A stretch of DNA of 38,925 nt from an uncultured Verrucomicrobiota bacterium (GCA_913030945.1 CAJWEP010000006.1:1-38925); one strand, 5' to 3'. Positions 10,501-22,384 are shown, counted from the stretch's first letter. The notes: generated by a model not told the origin, from the sequence alone. Numbers and translations: made by a program.

Positions 10501-11580
10501 CCCGGGAGTGGGGCCGCGATTGGCGGGGCCGACGGTCGCCTTCAATTCCACGTCGATGAAGAAGTCGCTGCTGCCGCCTTTCGACGCGTTGTGCGCCTGG
10601 ATGGCCAAAATGTTTTCGCCCTCGACGAGATAGCCGCCCGGCGACGGCAGGTCGAACTCGACGAAGTTGTGTTGCTCAATTGCCGAGCTGGTGGCGTTGG
10701 TGCTGAAGCGCGGCTCCTTGGTTGACATATTGTTGCCTGCGACATGCCTGCCGTTGATCCACATGTTGAAGCCGTCGTCGAACTGCAGCGCCAGCTTCAG
10801 GGCGCCGATCTTCTTCGCGTCCTTGATCGTGAATTTTTTGCGGAAGTAAACTGATGTGTAGCCGTTGCGCATGTCACTCAACGTCGTCTCTATGAAGTTC
10901 TCTCCGTAGCCGATTGGTGTGCGCCCGGTCAGCCAGCTGCTTTCGGTGAAGTCCGCCTCGCGCCAGGCGGTGCGCGGGCTCGAGGCCTCTCGTTTGCCCT
11001 TGAAGTATTTCCACGAGCTGCCCTTGGCGATGAGTGTGCTGGCCTTGGTCGAGGCGTCGCCGCGGACGGACGGCTTCCAGTTGTGGCCGTCGTTGTTGTC
11101 GAGGTCGGGATGGATCAGCTCGATCGAGTAACCGGGGGGGGAGCCGACGATGGGCCATGGGAACCCCAGGCGGTAGCGCACTCGATCAACGAGTTGGCCG
11201 GTGGCATCGCGCAACTCGATTCGCTCGCCGTCGTTGTCCAGCTTGCCCAGCCACGGGCCAAGCGGCGAGTCGCCGAACTTGGCCTTGAACTGCGCGGGGT
11301 TGTGCGCGACGACGACGAAGGCGCCGCCGTCGAGCTTGCTGCCGTCCGGAATCGTGAACGCGATGGCGCCCTCGATCACCCAGCCGCTGAGGTCGACCGG
11401 CTCGTCGCCGGTGTTGTGCAGTTCGATGAACTCGGCCAGCTCGGTCTTGACGTCGGGATCGTGGTGGATTTCATTGATCACCACCGCGCTCCTGGCCAAG
11501 GTGGACAGGCAAAGCAGCGCGGTAGTCATGAGCAAGCGGTTGATCACAGGCAAACGTATTTCAAGCATTCCCGATGCCAC
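7549..11580 (-). CDS. LTD/CotH-domain secreted protein (paralogue of the 1..6935 gene)
   Basis: 1343 aa ORF; N-terminal hydrophobic signal (MTTALLCLSTLARSA), LTD starts VVINEIHHDPDVKTELAEFIELHNTGDEPVDLSGW and LVLSELMYNAPAGPDFDYLELHNSS, CotH-like centre (YKWKGTLVYDGEVYDHIRYRARGG...WSTLPWDLDLTWAGNMYG), TSP3-like DDDQDGLPDDWELAHGLNPEANDAALDFDSDGANNAHEFLAGTNPGD. Confidence 0.88.
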   Translation of the reverse strand: MASGMLEIRLPVINRLLMTTALLCLSTLARSAVVINEIHHDPDVKTELAEFIELHNTGDEPVDLSGWVIEGAIAFTIPDGSKLDGGAFVVVAHNPAQFKAKFGDSPLGPWLGKLDNDGERIELRDATGQLVDRVRYRLGFPWPIVGSPPGYSIELIHPDLDNNDGHNWKPSVRGDASTKASTLIAKGSSWKYFKGKREASSPRTAWREADFTESSWLTGRTPIGYGENFIETTLSDMRNGYTSVYFRKKFTIKDAKKIGALKLALQFDDGFNMWINGRHVAGNNMSTKEPRFSTNATSSAIEQHNFVEFDLPSPGGYLVEGENILAIQAHNASKGGSSDFFIDVELKATVGPANRGPTPGARNSVFATEPLPRLAKVEHRPRQPKGGESVVITAVPAVKDDDSQIYTEYQVIEPGSYVHIDDAAYGKNWVNLAMNDLGQAGDVRARDGIFSATIPNSIQQHRHLIRYRVSIKTALGQVATAPYPGDPSPNFAYFCYDGVPSWRGKAKPGAKVVEYDNQALTRVPVYHLISKKPDVENSTWNEKYGGDNYKWKGTLVYDGEVYDHIRYRARGGVWRYAMGKNMWKFDFNRGHSFQARDHYGREYDTRWDKLNFSACIQQGNFQHRGEQGMFEAVGFKLFELASVEAPKTHWVHFRIIDEAAETGATQHDGDFWGLYLVLEQMDGRFLDEHSLPDGNLYKMEGGTGELNNQGPMAVTNKSDLNSYLSRYQGNPSESWWRQNMDLPRYYSYRTVVEGIHHYDIGYGKNYFYYLNPETQQWSTLPWDLDLTWAGNMYGNGNDPFKGKVLGKSIFKIEYGNRAREILDLLFNDDEGDELIDELAAIIDEPNGQMPSIVDADRAMWDHHPIMSSGRVNSSKAGKGRFYQKAGTKDFPGMVKIMKNYIRTRRNFILNSAARDTKHPDQPTIEYSGGGGHPVNGLRFRSSAFSDSSGKFAGMKWRLAEVTAPDAPPYDPSSPRQYEINANWESDVLSEFTEEIALPSGLAKVSHWYRARVRMLDDTKRWSHWSDPVEFRAGEPDTLESLKDHLVLSELMYNAPAGPDFDYLELHNSSTDTTLDLGGVALSGGVRFIAPTGLTLAPGQYALVIGHDDEVAFRGHYRLAVEATVLGTYTGNLANNGETIQVRSATDGTVLITLHYDDEDNWPQAADGNGRSLVPLVLDPAGQALGALDSPGNWQPSAADGGSPGQKDSPAPADDDQDGLPDDWELAHGLNPEANDAALDFDSDGANNAHEFLAGTNPGDATSRLSLGLSLGQAGGLMVEFTMRPGRQYFLETAAAVDGEWLSMPDNVYQPAPGAVSETIQVPQSGPETGKNRFFRLRVKRLAE

Positions 11581-11685
11581 GGGGGCTGTCCCGGGAAATC
11601 ATGGTTTTTCGTCCCGCCGGCCACTGATGGCGCGGGTATTTGACGCACGGCTGCGTGGCTCCCGCACCCGGCGGGGATGAACTGC

Positions 11686-12939
<1,254 letters not shown>

Positions 12940-12960
12940 TAATCTCTTTTTTGTTCCGTT

Positions 12961-12978
12961 GCCGCTTGGCCAAGCGGC
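12961..12978. repeat. 18-bp perfect palindrome in the atpC-icd intergenic gap
   Basis: GCCGCTTGGCCAAGCGGC; longest single extended copy of the family in the window. Confidence 0.9.
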
Positions 12979-13002
12979 GAGGAGGGGAGGGTGGCCAAGG
13001 GA

Positions 13003-13419
13003 TTAACTGCGCTTGCGGCGCTTGGCCTTGATCTGCGCCTCGGAGTAGAGGATAGCCTGGTTGAGCGCCCTGGCTTCCTCCTCGGAAATGTCGCCGCTCT
13101 CGGCCAGGCGTTGCTCGGCCTTGGTCCGGGCCTCCTCGGCGGTCGCCTCGTCGATGTCGTCGCTGTTGGCGGCATTGTCGGTGAGGATGGCCACGTGGTC
13201 GCCGGTCACCTCGGCAAAGCCCTCGCCGATGGCGACGATTTCCTCGTTGCCGCCCCGCTTGACAATGATCTCACCGGCCTGCACCTGGGTCATCAACGGC
13301 ACGTGGTTCGGGTAGATGCCGGCCTCGCCCTCGCTGCCGGGCAGGGTGACCATCTCGACGTCCTCGGAGTAGATTTTCGACTCCGGCGTGACGATCTCGA
13401 GTTTGAGGGTTTCGGCCAT
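13003..13419 (-). CDS. atpC: ATP synthase F1 epsilon subunit
   Basis: 138 aa; LKLEIVTPESKIYSEDVEMVTLPGSEGEAGIYPNHVPLMTQVQAGEI; immediately downstream of atpD. Confidence 0.95.
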   Translation of the reverse strand: MAETLKLEIVTPESKIYSEDVEMVTLPGSEGEAGIYPNHVPLMTQVQAGEIIVKRGGNEEIVAIGEGFAEVTGDHVAILTDNAANSDDIDEATAEEARTKAEQRLAESGDISEEEARALNQAILYSEAQIKAKRRKRS

Positions 13420-13422
13420 GTT

Positions 13423-14916
<1,494 letters not shown>

Positions 14917-14921
14917 TTAAA

Positions 14922-15806
14922 TCAGTTGCCAAGCGCCATCTGGGCGGTGGTGATCTCCAGCAACTCGTTGGTGATTGCCGCCTGGCGCATCTTGTTGAAT
15001 TCGAGTGTCAAATCCTTAATCAGGTCGTTCGCGTTGTCGGTCGCATTCTTCATCGCCACCATCTTCGAGCTGAACTCGCTGGCCTTAGCCTCAAGTAGAA
15101 TCTGGTGTACCTGAAAATTGATGTAGTGCGGCAGCAATGCACCCAGCACGCCGCCGGCCGAGGGTTCAAATAGGAACTCCGCCGTGCCACCCGGCAGCTC
15201 GGTCGCCATCTCTTCGCCCTCCACACCGGCCTGTACACCCTTGATCTCGGTGATCGGTAGCAGTGTCTGCACTTCCGGCTTTTGGGTGAGAGTGTTGACG
15301 AAGTTAGTGAACGCAATGTCCACGTGATCCACCTCGGCGTTCTCGAACAATTCCACTGCCATCCGCGCAATGGCCCTTGCCTCCGAAAAGACCGGGGTGT
15401 CGCTGTACGGAAATTCCGCAGCCAAGTTCCAGCCGACGCGTGCGGTATGCTGTGCGCCCTTGCGCCCGGCGGCGATCACGCGGGTATGATCCGTCACGAA
15501 CTCATTAGTCACCTTCCGCAGCAGGTTTGAGTTGATCGAGCCGCACATGCCCTTGTCGGTGGTTACCAGGATCAGCGCGCGATTCTCACCGCCGCGTGCC
15601 TTCATGAAGGGATGGTCGAAATCACCCGCGTGGGACACCACCTCGCCAAGCACGCGGTTCATAAGTTCCGCATACGGCCGTCCGGCCAGCGCCGCCTGCT
15701 GTGCACGGGCCATTTTTGCCTGCGCAACCTTCTCCATCGCACTGGTGATCTGTGCGGTTTTCTTGACGGAAACGATCCGCCGCCGGATTTCGCGGGTGCT
15801 AGGCAT
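14922..15806 (-). CDS. atpG: ATP synthase F1 gamma subunit
   Basis: 294 aa; MPSTREIRRRIVSVKKTAQITSAMEKVAQAKMARAQ; C-terminal MKNATDNANDLIKDLTLEFNKMRQAAITNELLEI. Confidence 0.97.
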   Translation of the reverse strand: MPSTREIRRRIVSVKKTAQITSAMEKVAQAKMARAQQAALAGRPYAELMNRVLGEVVSHAGDFDHPFMKARGGENRALILVTTDKGMCGSINSNLLRKVTNEFVTDHTRVIAAGRKGAQHTARVGWNLAAEFPYSDTPVFSEARAIARMAVELFENAEVDHVDIAFTNFVNTLTQKPEVQTLLPITEIKGVQAGVEGEEMATELPGGTAEFLFEPSAGGVLGALLPHYINFQVHQILLEAKASEFSSKMVAMKNATDNANDLIKDLTLEFNKMRQAAITNELLEITTAQMALGN

Positions 15807-15813
15807 TTAAATT

Positions 15814-17346
15814 CTACTTGTTCGCCGACTTGTACTCGTCCAGGGCTGCCTTCAGGTTGGCCTTCACCTCGTCGTTGACCTGGCCCGCTGTGGTGATCTG
15901 TGTCAGCAGGTCGGCCTTGCGATCCTGCAGGAAGGTGGCAATTGAGGCTTGGGAGTTTTTGACCTCATCCTCGTCCACATCGTCAAAGTAGCCATTCTGC
16001 ACCGCCCACAGGATAGCCACCTGGATCGGAACCGACACGGGCTGGAACTGCGCCTGCTTGAACACCTCCACGATGCGTTTGCCGCGCTCGAGCTTGGCGC
16101 GTGTGGCGTCGTCGAGGTCGCTGCCGAACTGCGCGAAGGCCGCCAACTCGCGGAACTGCGCGAGGTCCAGCTTGATGGTGCCGGACACTTGTTTCATGGC
16201 TTTAATCTGTGCCGCGGAACCCACACGGCTCACAGACAGGCCCACCGAGATCGCAGGGCGCACGCCTTGGTAAAACAAATCGGTCTCCAAAAAGATTTGG
16301 CCGTCGGTGATGGAGATCACGTTCGTCGGGATGTACGCCGACACATCTCCTGCCTGCGTCTCGATGATGGGCAGCGCGGTAAGCGATCCGCCGCCTGCGT
16401 TGTCGGACAGGCGCGCAGAGCGCTCGAGCAACCGGCTGTGCAGGTAAAACACATCGCCAGGGTACGCCTCACGCCCGGACGGACGCTTGAGCACCAGCGC
16501 CACTTGTCGGTAAGCTACCGCGTGCTTTGACAAATCATCGAACACGATGAGCGCGTCCATGTTGTTGTCCATGAACCACTCGCCCATGGATGCACCGGCG
16601 AAGGGCGCGAGAAACTGGTTGGTTGCGGAGTCACTCGCCGTGGCGGCCACCACGATGGTGTGCTCCATCGCATCGTTTTCCTCAAGGTTTTGGATGACCT
16701 TGGCCACGTTGGCGCGCTTTTGGCCAATCGCCACGTAGATGGAATAGAGCGGCCGGAAATCCGGATCGCCGCTTTCGAGGCCCTCCTTGTTGATGCGCGC
16801 GTTGTTGATGATGGCGTCGATACACACCGCCGTCTTCCCGGTTTGCCGGTCACCTATCACCAATTCGCGTTGGCCGCGGCCAATCGGGATCATCGCGTCC
16901 ACGGCCATGACACCCGTTTGCACCGGCTGGCTCACCGACTTGCGCTTGATGATGCCGGGCGCGATTTTCTCCACGGGATAATTTGTGTCCGCGGCGATAT
17001 CGCCTTTGCCGTCGATCGGCCGGCCAAGTGCGTCCACCACGCGTCCGAGCAGCGCCTTGCCCACGGGCACCGATAGTAGTTTGTCGGTGGTCTTCACCTC
17101 GTCGCCCTCGGCGATGCCGGTATGATCACCGAGAATCACTGCGCCCACTTCTGTTTCCTCGAGATTCAGCGCGAGGCCCATCACACCGCCGCCGAAATCG
17201 AGCATCTCGTTCATCATCGCTCCTGTGAGACCCTCGATCTTGGCGACGCCGTCACCGATTTCTCGCACCACACCCACGTTCTCTCGCGCCACGTCTGTTT
17301 TCGCACCGGCGATCTGGGCTTCAATATCCTGCAGTAGGTTGCTCAT
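15814..17346 (-). CDS. atpA: ATP synthase F1 alpha subunit
   Basis: 510 aa; [83 protein letters not shown]. Confidence 0.98.
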   Translation of the reverse strand: MSNLLQDIEAQIAGAKTDVARENVGVVREIGDGVAKIEGLTGAMMNEMLDFGGGVMGLALNLEETEVGAVILGDHTGIAEGDEVKTTDKLLSVPVGKALLGRVVDALGRPIDGKGDIAADTNYPVEKIAPGIIKRKSVSQPVQTGVMAVDAMIPIGRGQRELVIGDRQTGKTAVCIDAIINNARINKEGLESGDPDFRPLYSIYVAIGQKRANVAKVIQNLEENDAMEHTIVVAATASDSATNQFLAPFAGASMGEWFMDNNMDALIVFDDLSKHAVAYRQVALVLKRPSGREAYPGDVFYLHSRLLERSARLSDNAGGGSLTALPIIETQAGDVSAYIPTNVISITDGQIFLETDLFYQGVRPAISVGLSVSRVGSAAQIKAMKQVSGTIKLDLAQFRELAAFAQFGSDLDDATRAKLERGKRIVEVFKQAQFQPVSVPIQVAILWAVQNGYFDDVDEDEVKNSQASIATFLQDRKADLLTQITTAGQVNDEVKANLKAALDEYKSANK

Positions 17347-17365
17347 GTCTTGTTGTTAAAATTGA

Positions 17366-17758
17366 TTAAAAACTTTCGCTTAAGCCGGTCAGGCGTGTCT
17401 TCACGCTGCCGTCAAACACATCGTCGCCGATCTTCACCCTCATGCCTCCTATGAGGCGGGGGTTCTCGGCAAATTCCACGGTCACGTCGGCGCCCTTAAG
17501 TCGGTTTAGGCTGTCCCGGACATCCTGTTGCTGCGCTTGGCCAAGCGCCACAGCGCTCTCCACGCGGGCAGTGCGGCTGGCCTCCTCCAGCTTCACCAGT
17601 CGCTGCAGGTGTTGCAGGATACCGAAATAACCGCGTGGTTTTTGCTCAATGAGCAGCTGCACGGCCTTTTGTGTTCGATCTGCGTCCAATCGACCGTTGA
17701 CTTGGCAGCTTTTGAAGAGCTGCTTGGCGAAGCGGCGAGATTGCTTTGTACCCTTCAT
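17366..17758 (-). CDS. atpH: ATP synthase F1 delta subunit (short)
   Basis: 130 aa; N-terminal SRRFAKQLFKSC and C-terminal NPRLIGGMRVKIGDDVFDGSVKTRLTGL match the delta/OSCP pattern; position between atpF and atpA. Confidence 0.88.
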   Translation of the reverse strand: MKGTKQSRRFAKQLFKSCQVNGRLDADRTQKAVQLLIEQKPRGYFGILQHLQRLVKLEEASRTARVESAVALGQAQQQDVRDSLNRLKGADVTVEFAENPRLIGGMRVKIGDDVFDGSVKTRLTGLSESF

Positions 17759-17768
17759 TCAAATTCGA

Positions 17769-18323
17769 TTAAGCGGCCAGTTCCCGGTTGGTTTCATCGA
17801 TCAGGCGTTGCTGATCTTCCGCCGTCAATATCTTGCCACTGACCTTGGCAGTGGTTTCGACAACCAATCGGCCAATTTCTGACTTCAATTCAGACATCAT
17901 CCTATCCCGGTCGGCATCGGTCGCCTCCCGTGCCTTGCGAATGATTTCCTCGGCCTGCTTGACCGCTTTTTGTCCTTCGGCCTCTCCGACCTGCTTGGCC
18001 GCTTCCTTGGCATCGGCGATCAGCTGCTCAGCTTTCTGGTTGGCCTCAGCCAGCACCTTGTTGCGTTCGGTCTGGGTCTCGGCCAGTTCGGCCTTAATCT
18101 GCTCGGCGTTTTCCATGCTCTCGGCAATGGTTTTCCGGCGGGTTTCAAGCATCTCCAGCACCGGTTTGTAGGCCAGTTTCTTGAGCAAAAACGCCAAGAC
18201 CAGAAAAGCGATGCATTGGGAGATGAATAGCGGCCAGTTAACGCCGAACGTCTTGACGATCTCGGCAACCGGGCCCTTGTCGGCAGCGTCACCTGCCGCA
18301 GCCAATATGATCAGATTTTGCAT
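17769..18323 (-). CDS. atpF: ATP synthase F0 b subunit
   Basis: 184 aa; one N-terminal TM (FISQCIAFLVLAFLLKKLAYKPVLEMLETRRKTIAESMENAEQIKAEL) then long charged helix. Confidence 0.95.
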   Translation of the reverse strand: MQNLIILAAAGDAADKGPVAEIVKTFGVNWPLFISQCIAFLVLAFLLKKLAYKPVLEMLETRRKTIAESMENAEQIKAELAETQTERNKVLAEANQKAEQLIADAKEAAKQVGEAEGQKAVKQAEEIIRKAREATDADRDRMMSELKSEIGRLVVETTAKVSGKILTAEDQQRLIDETNRELAA

Positions 18324-18338
18324 AACTTAAAAATGTGA

Positions 18339-18360
18339 GCCGGGCGGAACTCCGCCCGGC
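18339..18360 (-). promoter_or_regulatory. Strong GC-rich stem-loop in the atpE-atpF intergenic gap (possible attenuator or processing element)
   Basis: GCCGGGCGG-AACT-CCGCCCGGC, 9-bp perfect stem with 4-nt loop; on the minus strand it is followed by CTCACATTTTTAAG. Confidence 0.6.
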
Positions 18361-18373
18361 GATGAGAGGCTTA

Positions 18374-18559
18374 TCAACCCAGAAACAGGGCGATAAACAC
18401 AATGCCCTCTGCCAGTGCGGCGAAAATGATCGCCTGCGTACGGATGGGGCCGGCGGCACCGGGGTTGCGCCCGGTGGCTTCTGCGGCTTTGGCACCCACC
18501 AGACCCACGCCTATTGCGGAGCCGAGTGCTGCCAGACCAACTTGGATGCTTCCTGTCAT
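18374..18559 (-). CDS. atpE: ATP synthase F0 c subunit
   Basis: 61 aa; GLAALGSAIGVGLVGAKAAEATGRNPGAAGPIRTQAIIFAALAEGIVFIALFLG, GxGxG helix 1, RNP loop, carboxylate in AALAEG. Confidence 0.93.
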   Translation of the reverse strand: MTGSIQVGLAALGSAIGVGLVGAKAAEATGRNPGAAGPIRTQAIIFAALAEGIVFIALFLG

Positions 18560-18640
18560 TGTTTTTAGTTTGTTCTTTGTTTCAGTTTTTCTCGGCGACC
18601 TCCACTGACGTGCATGGTCCGGTCACCGAAATTTGTTTCG

Positions 18641-19606
18641 CTAATGGGAGTGTTCCTCCTCGTGATGCTCACACATCAGGGCGGTGAACACCGAGGTGAG
18701 CAGGGCGAAGACAAGTGCCTGCACCAAGCCCACGAGGACTTCCAACAGGTAGAACGGCAGCACCGCCAGCCAGCCAAGGTACAGTCCGCCCATCATCATG
18801 ACCGATTCCAACATGTTTTCTCCCGCAAAAATATTTCCGTAGAGCCGGAAGGTAAGCGCCACCGGTCGGACGCCGATCGAGACAATCTCAATGACTCCCA
18901 CGCAAATGAAAACCACGACAAGGAAGATCCCGAAAAAGCCTGAGCCGTGTCCCTTGACGGCAAAAATATGCCCGACGACACCTCCCGGGCCAATTTCCTT
19001 GAGGCACCAGTACATCCACAGCACCATGAAAATGGCAGCCATCGCCAGGGTCATGTTCAGGTCAGCGTTGACGCCGCGTAAAAGAGGCTCGTGCACGTGG
19101 CCGGTGGAGTCCACGTTCCATCCCACCGTGCCCATGCCGGGCAACAGGCCAAACCAGTTTGAAAACAGGATAAAAATGAAGATAGTGGCGAAAAACCAGA
19201 AGGTCTTTTTCACCATGTGTGCGCCCAGCACTCCCTCAAAGAAACCGTAAAGGCTCTCAACCAGCCACTCTACGAAGTTCTGCAGGCCGCCCGGGATTAT
19301 TTTTGCCTTTCGGGTGGCCAACTGTGCCACCAGTATGATTCCGGCTGCCACGATGAGCATGACCACCATCGAGTTGGTGACCGCCAACGGGCCGACTTTG
19401 CCGCTTTCGGGATCGCCACCAATTCCATGAAATAAAATCGGCGCGGTCTTGGGCAAGCCGTGGTGTTTTTCCTTGTGGCCGTCTCCGTGGTGTGATTCAC
19501 CGGCCGATGCCGACTCGGCAGCGGTCGCCTCTTCCGCCCCGAACAGGGTCGGGAACGGCAGGGCAACAAACAAAGTTAGTGCGAGTAAAAAGCGGCGGAA
19601 ATTCAT
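18641..19606 (-). CDS. atpB: ATP synthase F0 a subunit
   Basis: Probable start MNFRRFLLALTLFVALPFPTLF within the 337 aa ORF; SNWFGLLPGMGTVGW, FFGIFLVVVFICVGVIEIVSIGVRPVALTFRLYGNIFAGE, LVQALVFALLTSVF. Confidence 0.95.
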   Translation of the reverse strand: MNFRRFLLALTLFVALPFPTLFGAEEATAAESASAGESHHGDGHKEKHHGLPKTAPILFHGIGGDPESGKVGPLAVTNSMVVMLIVAAGIILVAQLATRKAKIIPGGLQNFVEWLVESLYGFFEGVLGAHMVKKTFWFFATIFIFILFSNWFGLLPGMGTVGWNVDSTGHVHEPLLRGVNADLNMTLAMAAIFMVLWMYWCLKEIGPGGVVGHIFAVKGHGSGFFGIFLVVVFICVGVIEIVSIGVRPVALTFRLYGNIFAGENMLESVMMMGGLYLGWLAVLPFYLLEVLVGLVQALVFALLTSVFTALMCEHHEEEHSH

Positions 19607-19734
19607 CCAATAACTGTGGAATGGCTGCTTGCTCACCCCAGAGAGGGGAGCCACTTCCAGAAAAGCGCAAAGGCTTTATGCCAAAAAAACGGCAGGACAC
19701 AACTATTTTTTTTGAAGAAAAATGTGTTTCGACG

Positions 19735-19771
19735 AAAAAAAAACGGATGCTGGCCAAGCGCTTGGCCAAGT
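19735..19771 (-). terminator. Rho-independent-like terminator downstream of the M29 gene, built from two overlapping copies of the iterated palindrome
   Basis: Minus strand: TAG stop, CCGCAC, TTGGCCAAGCGCTTGGCCA, GCATCCG, TTTTTTTTT. Perfect 18-bp palindrome TGGCCAAGCGCTTGGCCA at 19751-19768 (7-bp stem, GCGC loop), then a T-tract. Confidence 0.65.
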
Positions 19772-19775
19772 GCGG

Positions 19776-20885
19776 CTATTTCAGGCGGGTTGGGTTCAGC
19801 GGCTTGAGGTCTTTTGGCACGAATTGGCCGTTCCTGCGGATCAGCACGTCGTCGAACCAAACCTCACCCCCACCGTACTCGGGGCGCTGGATCAGCACCA
19901 TGTCCCAATGCACGGCCGAGCGGTTGCCGTTGTCGCACTCCTTGTAGGCCTGGCCCGGTGTGAAATGCAGTGAGCCAGCGATCTTTTCGTCGAACAAAAT
20001 GTCGCACATTGGCTCCTTGATATGCGGGTTGAAGCCAAGCGAGAACTCGCCAACGTATCGCGCACCGGGGTCAGTGTCGAAAATCTCGTTGATGCGCTTG
20101 GTATCGCTTGCGGTGGCATCGACGATTTTGCCGTTTTTAAATTCAAGCCTCATGTTCTCGAAACGAGTCCCGGCGTAGATGGATGGCGTGTTGTATTGGA
20201 TAACGCCGTTGACCGACTTTTTAACCGGGCAGGAGAACACTTCGCCGTCCGGAATGTTGCGGTCACCCGCGCAGCCCACCGCGCCGAGGCCCTTGATACT
20301 GAAGGTCAGGTCGGTGCCTGGGCCCTTGAGGTGAACCTTGTCCGCCTTGGCCATACGCTTGATGAGTGGCCTTTGTGCCTTGGCCATTCTGGCGTAGTCC
20401 ATCGTGCAGACGCGAAAGAAGAAATCCTCAAATGCCTCGGTGCTCATCCCGGCGCCCTGGGCCATCGATCCGTTGGGCCAACGGATCACCACCCAGCGGG
20501 TCTTGTTGACGCGATAATTCAGCACCGGTCGAAGGGTGCGAGAGTACATCGCAAGGTGGTCGGATGGGATGTCGGAATTTTCCGTGGCGTTGTATGCGCC
20601 GCGAACAGCGACGTAAGCGTCGCACTTTTTCATCCGGCTCAATTCGATGTCGCGGACGGTCTTGGCATGTGTTTCGTCGGTATCCAAAAGCATCTCGCGA
20701 ACGACGCGGCTGGCGCGCATCTCGAGCAGTGGGATGGCGCCGCGCCTGCGGGCGGCGCGGACGAGTTCCACCGCAAACGCCTCGGGCGTGTCGGTGACAT
20801 CGAAGAGGACGGTGTCGCCCTTCTTTAGGGCGGTCGAGTAACCGGTGAGGACTTCAGCGAGTTTTTTGTAGCGCGAATCAGACAT
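19776..20885 (-). CDS. M29-family (thermophilic-type) aminopeptidase-like protein
   Basis: 369 aa; [10 protein letters not shown]...[33 protein letters not shown]..., [49 protein letters not shown]. Confidence 0.82.
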   Translation of the reverse strand: MSDSRYKKLAEVLTGYSTALKKGDTVLFDVTDTPEAFAVELVRAARRRGAIPLLEMRASRVVREMLLDTDETHAKTVRDIELSRMKKCDAYVAVRGAYNATENSDIPSDHLAMYSRTLRPVLNYRVNKTRWVVIRWPNGSMAQGAGMSTEAFEDFFFRVCTMDYARMAKAQRPLIKRMAKADKVHLKGPGTDLTFSIKGLGAVGCAGDRNIPDGEVFSCPVKKSVNGVIQYNTPSIYAGTRFENMRLEFKNGKIVDATASDTKRINEIFDTDPGARYVGEFSLGFNPHIKEPMCDILFDEKIAGSLHFTPGQAYKECDNGNRSAVHWDMVLIQRPEYGGGEVWFDDVLIRRNGQFVPKDLKPLNPTRLK

Positions 20886-20941
20886 ATTGGTGCGGCAACT
20901 GATACCACAACACGCAGATTGTTGAACGTAAAATATGCCGT

Positions 20942-22366
20942 TCAGGCGATGATGTCGTGTATAACCTCGCCGTGAATATCAGTCAGGCGAAAGTCGCGCC
21001 CGGCATAACTGTAGACCAGTCTCGTGTGCTCCAAACCGAACAGGTGAAGGATAGTCGCGTGCAGGTCATGGAAATGGACCCTGTTCACCGTTGCGTAGTA
21101 ACCGTGATCGTCGGTGCTTCCGTATGCGATGCCGGGTTTGGTTCCTCCGCCTGCCAGGAAAAAGCTTATGGCGTGGGGGTTGTGATCCCGACCATCCCCC
21201 TGGCTCACTGGTGTTCTTCCAAACTCACCACCCCACATCACCAGCGTGTCCTCCAGCAGGCCGCGTGACTTAAGGTCTCGAATCAGGCCTGCAATTGGTT
21301 GGTCAACTTCCGCGGCGTTGTTGCGGTGGTTATCCTTGATTCCGCTGTGGGCATCCCATTTGTAACTATGGCTGCATTGGACGAAGCGAACTCCGGATTC
21401 TGCAAACCGGCGGGCCATCAGGCATTGGGTGCCGAAGTCACGCGTTTTGGGTTTGTCCAGACCGTAAAGTTTCTTTGTTGCCTCGCTCTCGTTGTCGAGG
21501 TTTTGAACCATAGGCGCCTCACGCTGCATCCGGAACGCGAGTTCGAACGAAGCGATCCTTGCTTCCAGCGCGTCGTCGTGAATCCGCTCGGTCAAGTGTT
21601 CGCTGTTGATCTCCTTGAGTAAATCCAACTGGGATCTTTGTTCTGCTATAGTTAGGTGTTTGTTTTCGATGAACGGTATTTTTGCCTCGCCTGCCGGGAC
21701 GCCGTTGAGGCCGATGCGCGTGCCGTGATGGTACGCTGGTAAAAAAGAGGATGACCATGCGTTCATTCCACCGTGTGTCTGGGTTGGGCAGATGGTGATG
21801 TAGCCGGGCAGGTTCTGGTTCTCTGTTCCCAGTCCGTAAGTCAGCCACGATCCCATGGAGGGGCGAATGAACGTGTCGGAACCGGTGTGCAACTCCAGCA
21901 GGGCAGCGCCATGTCTCGAGTTGGACCCGTACATTGAGTTGATAAAGCAGAGGTCATCAGTGATCCGGGCAATTTGAGGGAAAATCTCAGAGATATACTT
22001 GCCGCTTTGTCCGTGTTGCTGAAATTCAAACGGTGAGGCCATCAGGTTGCCCGTACTGCTGGAAACAATGCGTGGTTTTTTCCCGGGATAGGGTTTGCCA
22101 TGGTCACGTTTCAGTTCCGGTTTGTAGTCGAATGTGTCGACTTGCGATGGCCCCCCATGCATGAAGAGGAAGATGATGCGCTTGGCCCTGGCCTCATATT
22201 CTGGTTGAAGCACGGCCAGAGGATTGGCCGAAGCTGCGCTGGATTCTTCGCCCAGCAGACCGGCCAGTGCCATGGCCCCGAACCCTGTTCCCGCGCGCCT
22301 CAGCATTTCCCTGCGCGTCAGCGGTTGGGGTTCGAAATTTCCGCAACCTGTTCGTTTGTTGGACAT
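20942..22366 (-). CDS. DUF1501 family protein with N-terminal Tat-like signal
   Basis: 474 aa; [131 protein letters not shown]. Confidence 0.92.
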   Translation of the reverse strand: MSNKRTGCGNFEPQPLTRREMLRRAGTGFGAMALAGLLGEESSAASANPLAVLQPEYEARAKRIIFLFMHGGPSQVDTFDYKPELKRDHGKPYPGKKPRIVSSSTGNLMASPFEFQQHGQSGKYISEIFPQIARITDDLCFINSMYGSNSRHGAALLELHTGSDTFIRPSMGSWLTYGLGTENQNLPGYITICPTQTHGGMNAWSSSFLPAYHHGTRIGLNGVPAGEAKIPFIENKHLTIAEQRSQLDLLKEINSEHLTERIHDDALEARIASFELAFRMQREAPMVQNLDNESEATKKLYGLDKPKTRDFGTQCLMARRFAESGVRFVQCSHSYKWDAHSGIKDNHRNNAAEVDQPIAGLIRDLKSRGLLEDTLVMWGGEFGRTPVSQGDGRDHNPHAISFFLAGGGTKPGIAYGSTDDHGYYATVNRVHFHDLHATILHLFGLEHTRLVYSYAGRDFRLTDIHGEVIHDIIA

Positions 22367-22384
22367 GGCCTAATACAAGTCACT

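Noticed and set aside
16720-16727. TTGGCCAA in atpA as a palindrome-family member
   Set aside because: It encodes the family-conserved IGQKRANV motif and lacks the extended CTTGGCCAAG context; probably background. Same for 24515 in PSD1 (IGQTFLGM).
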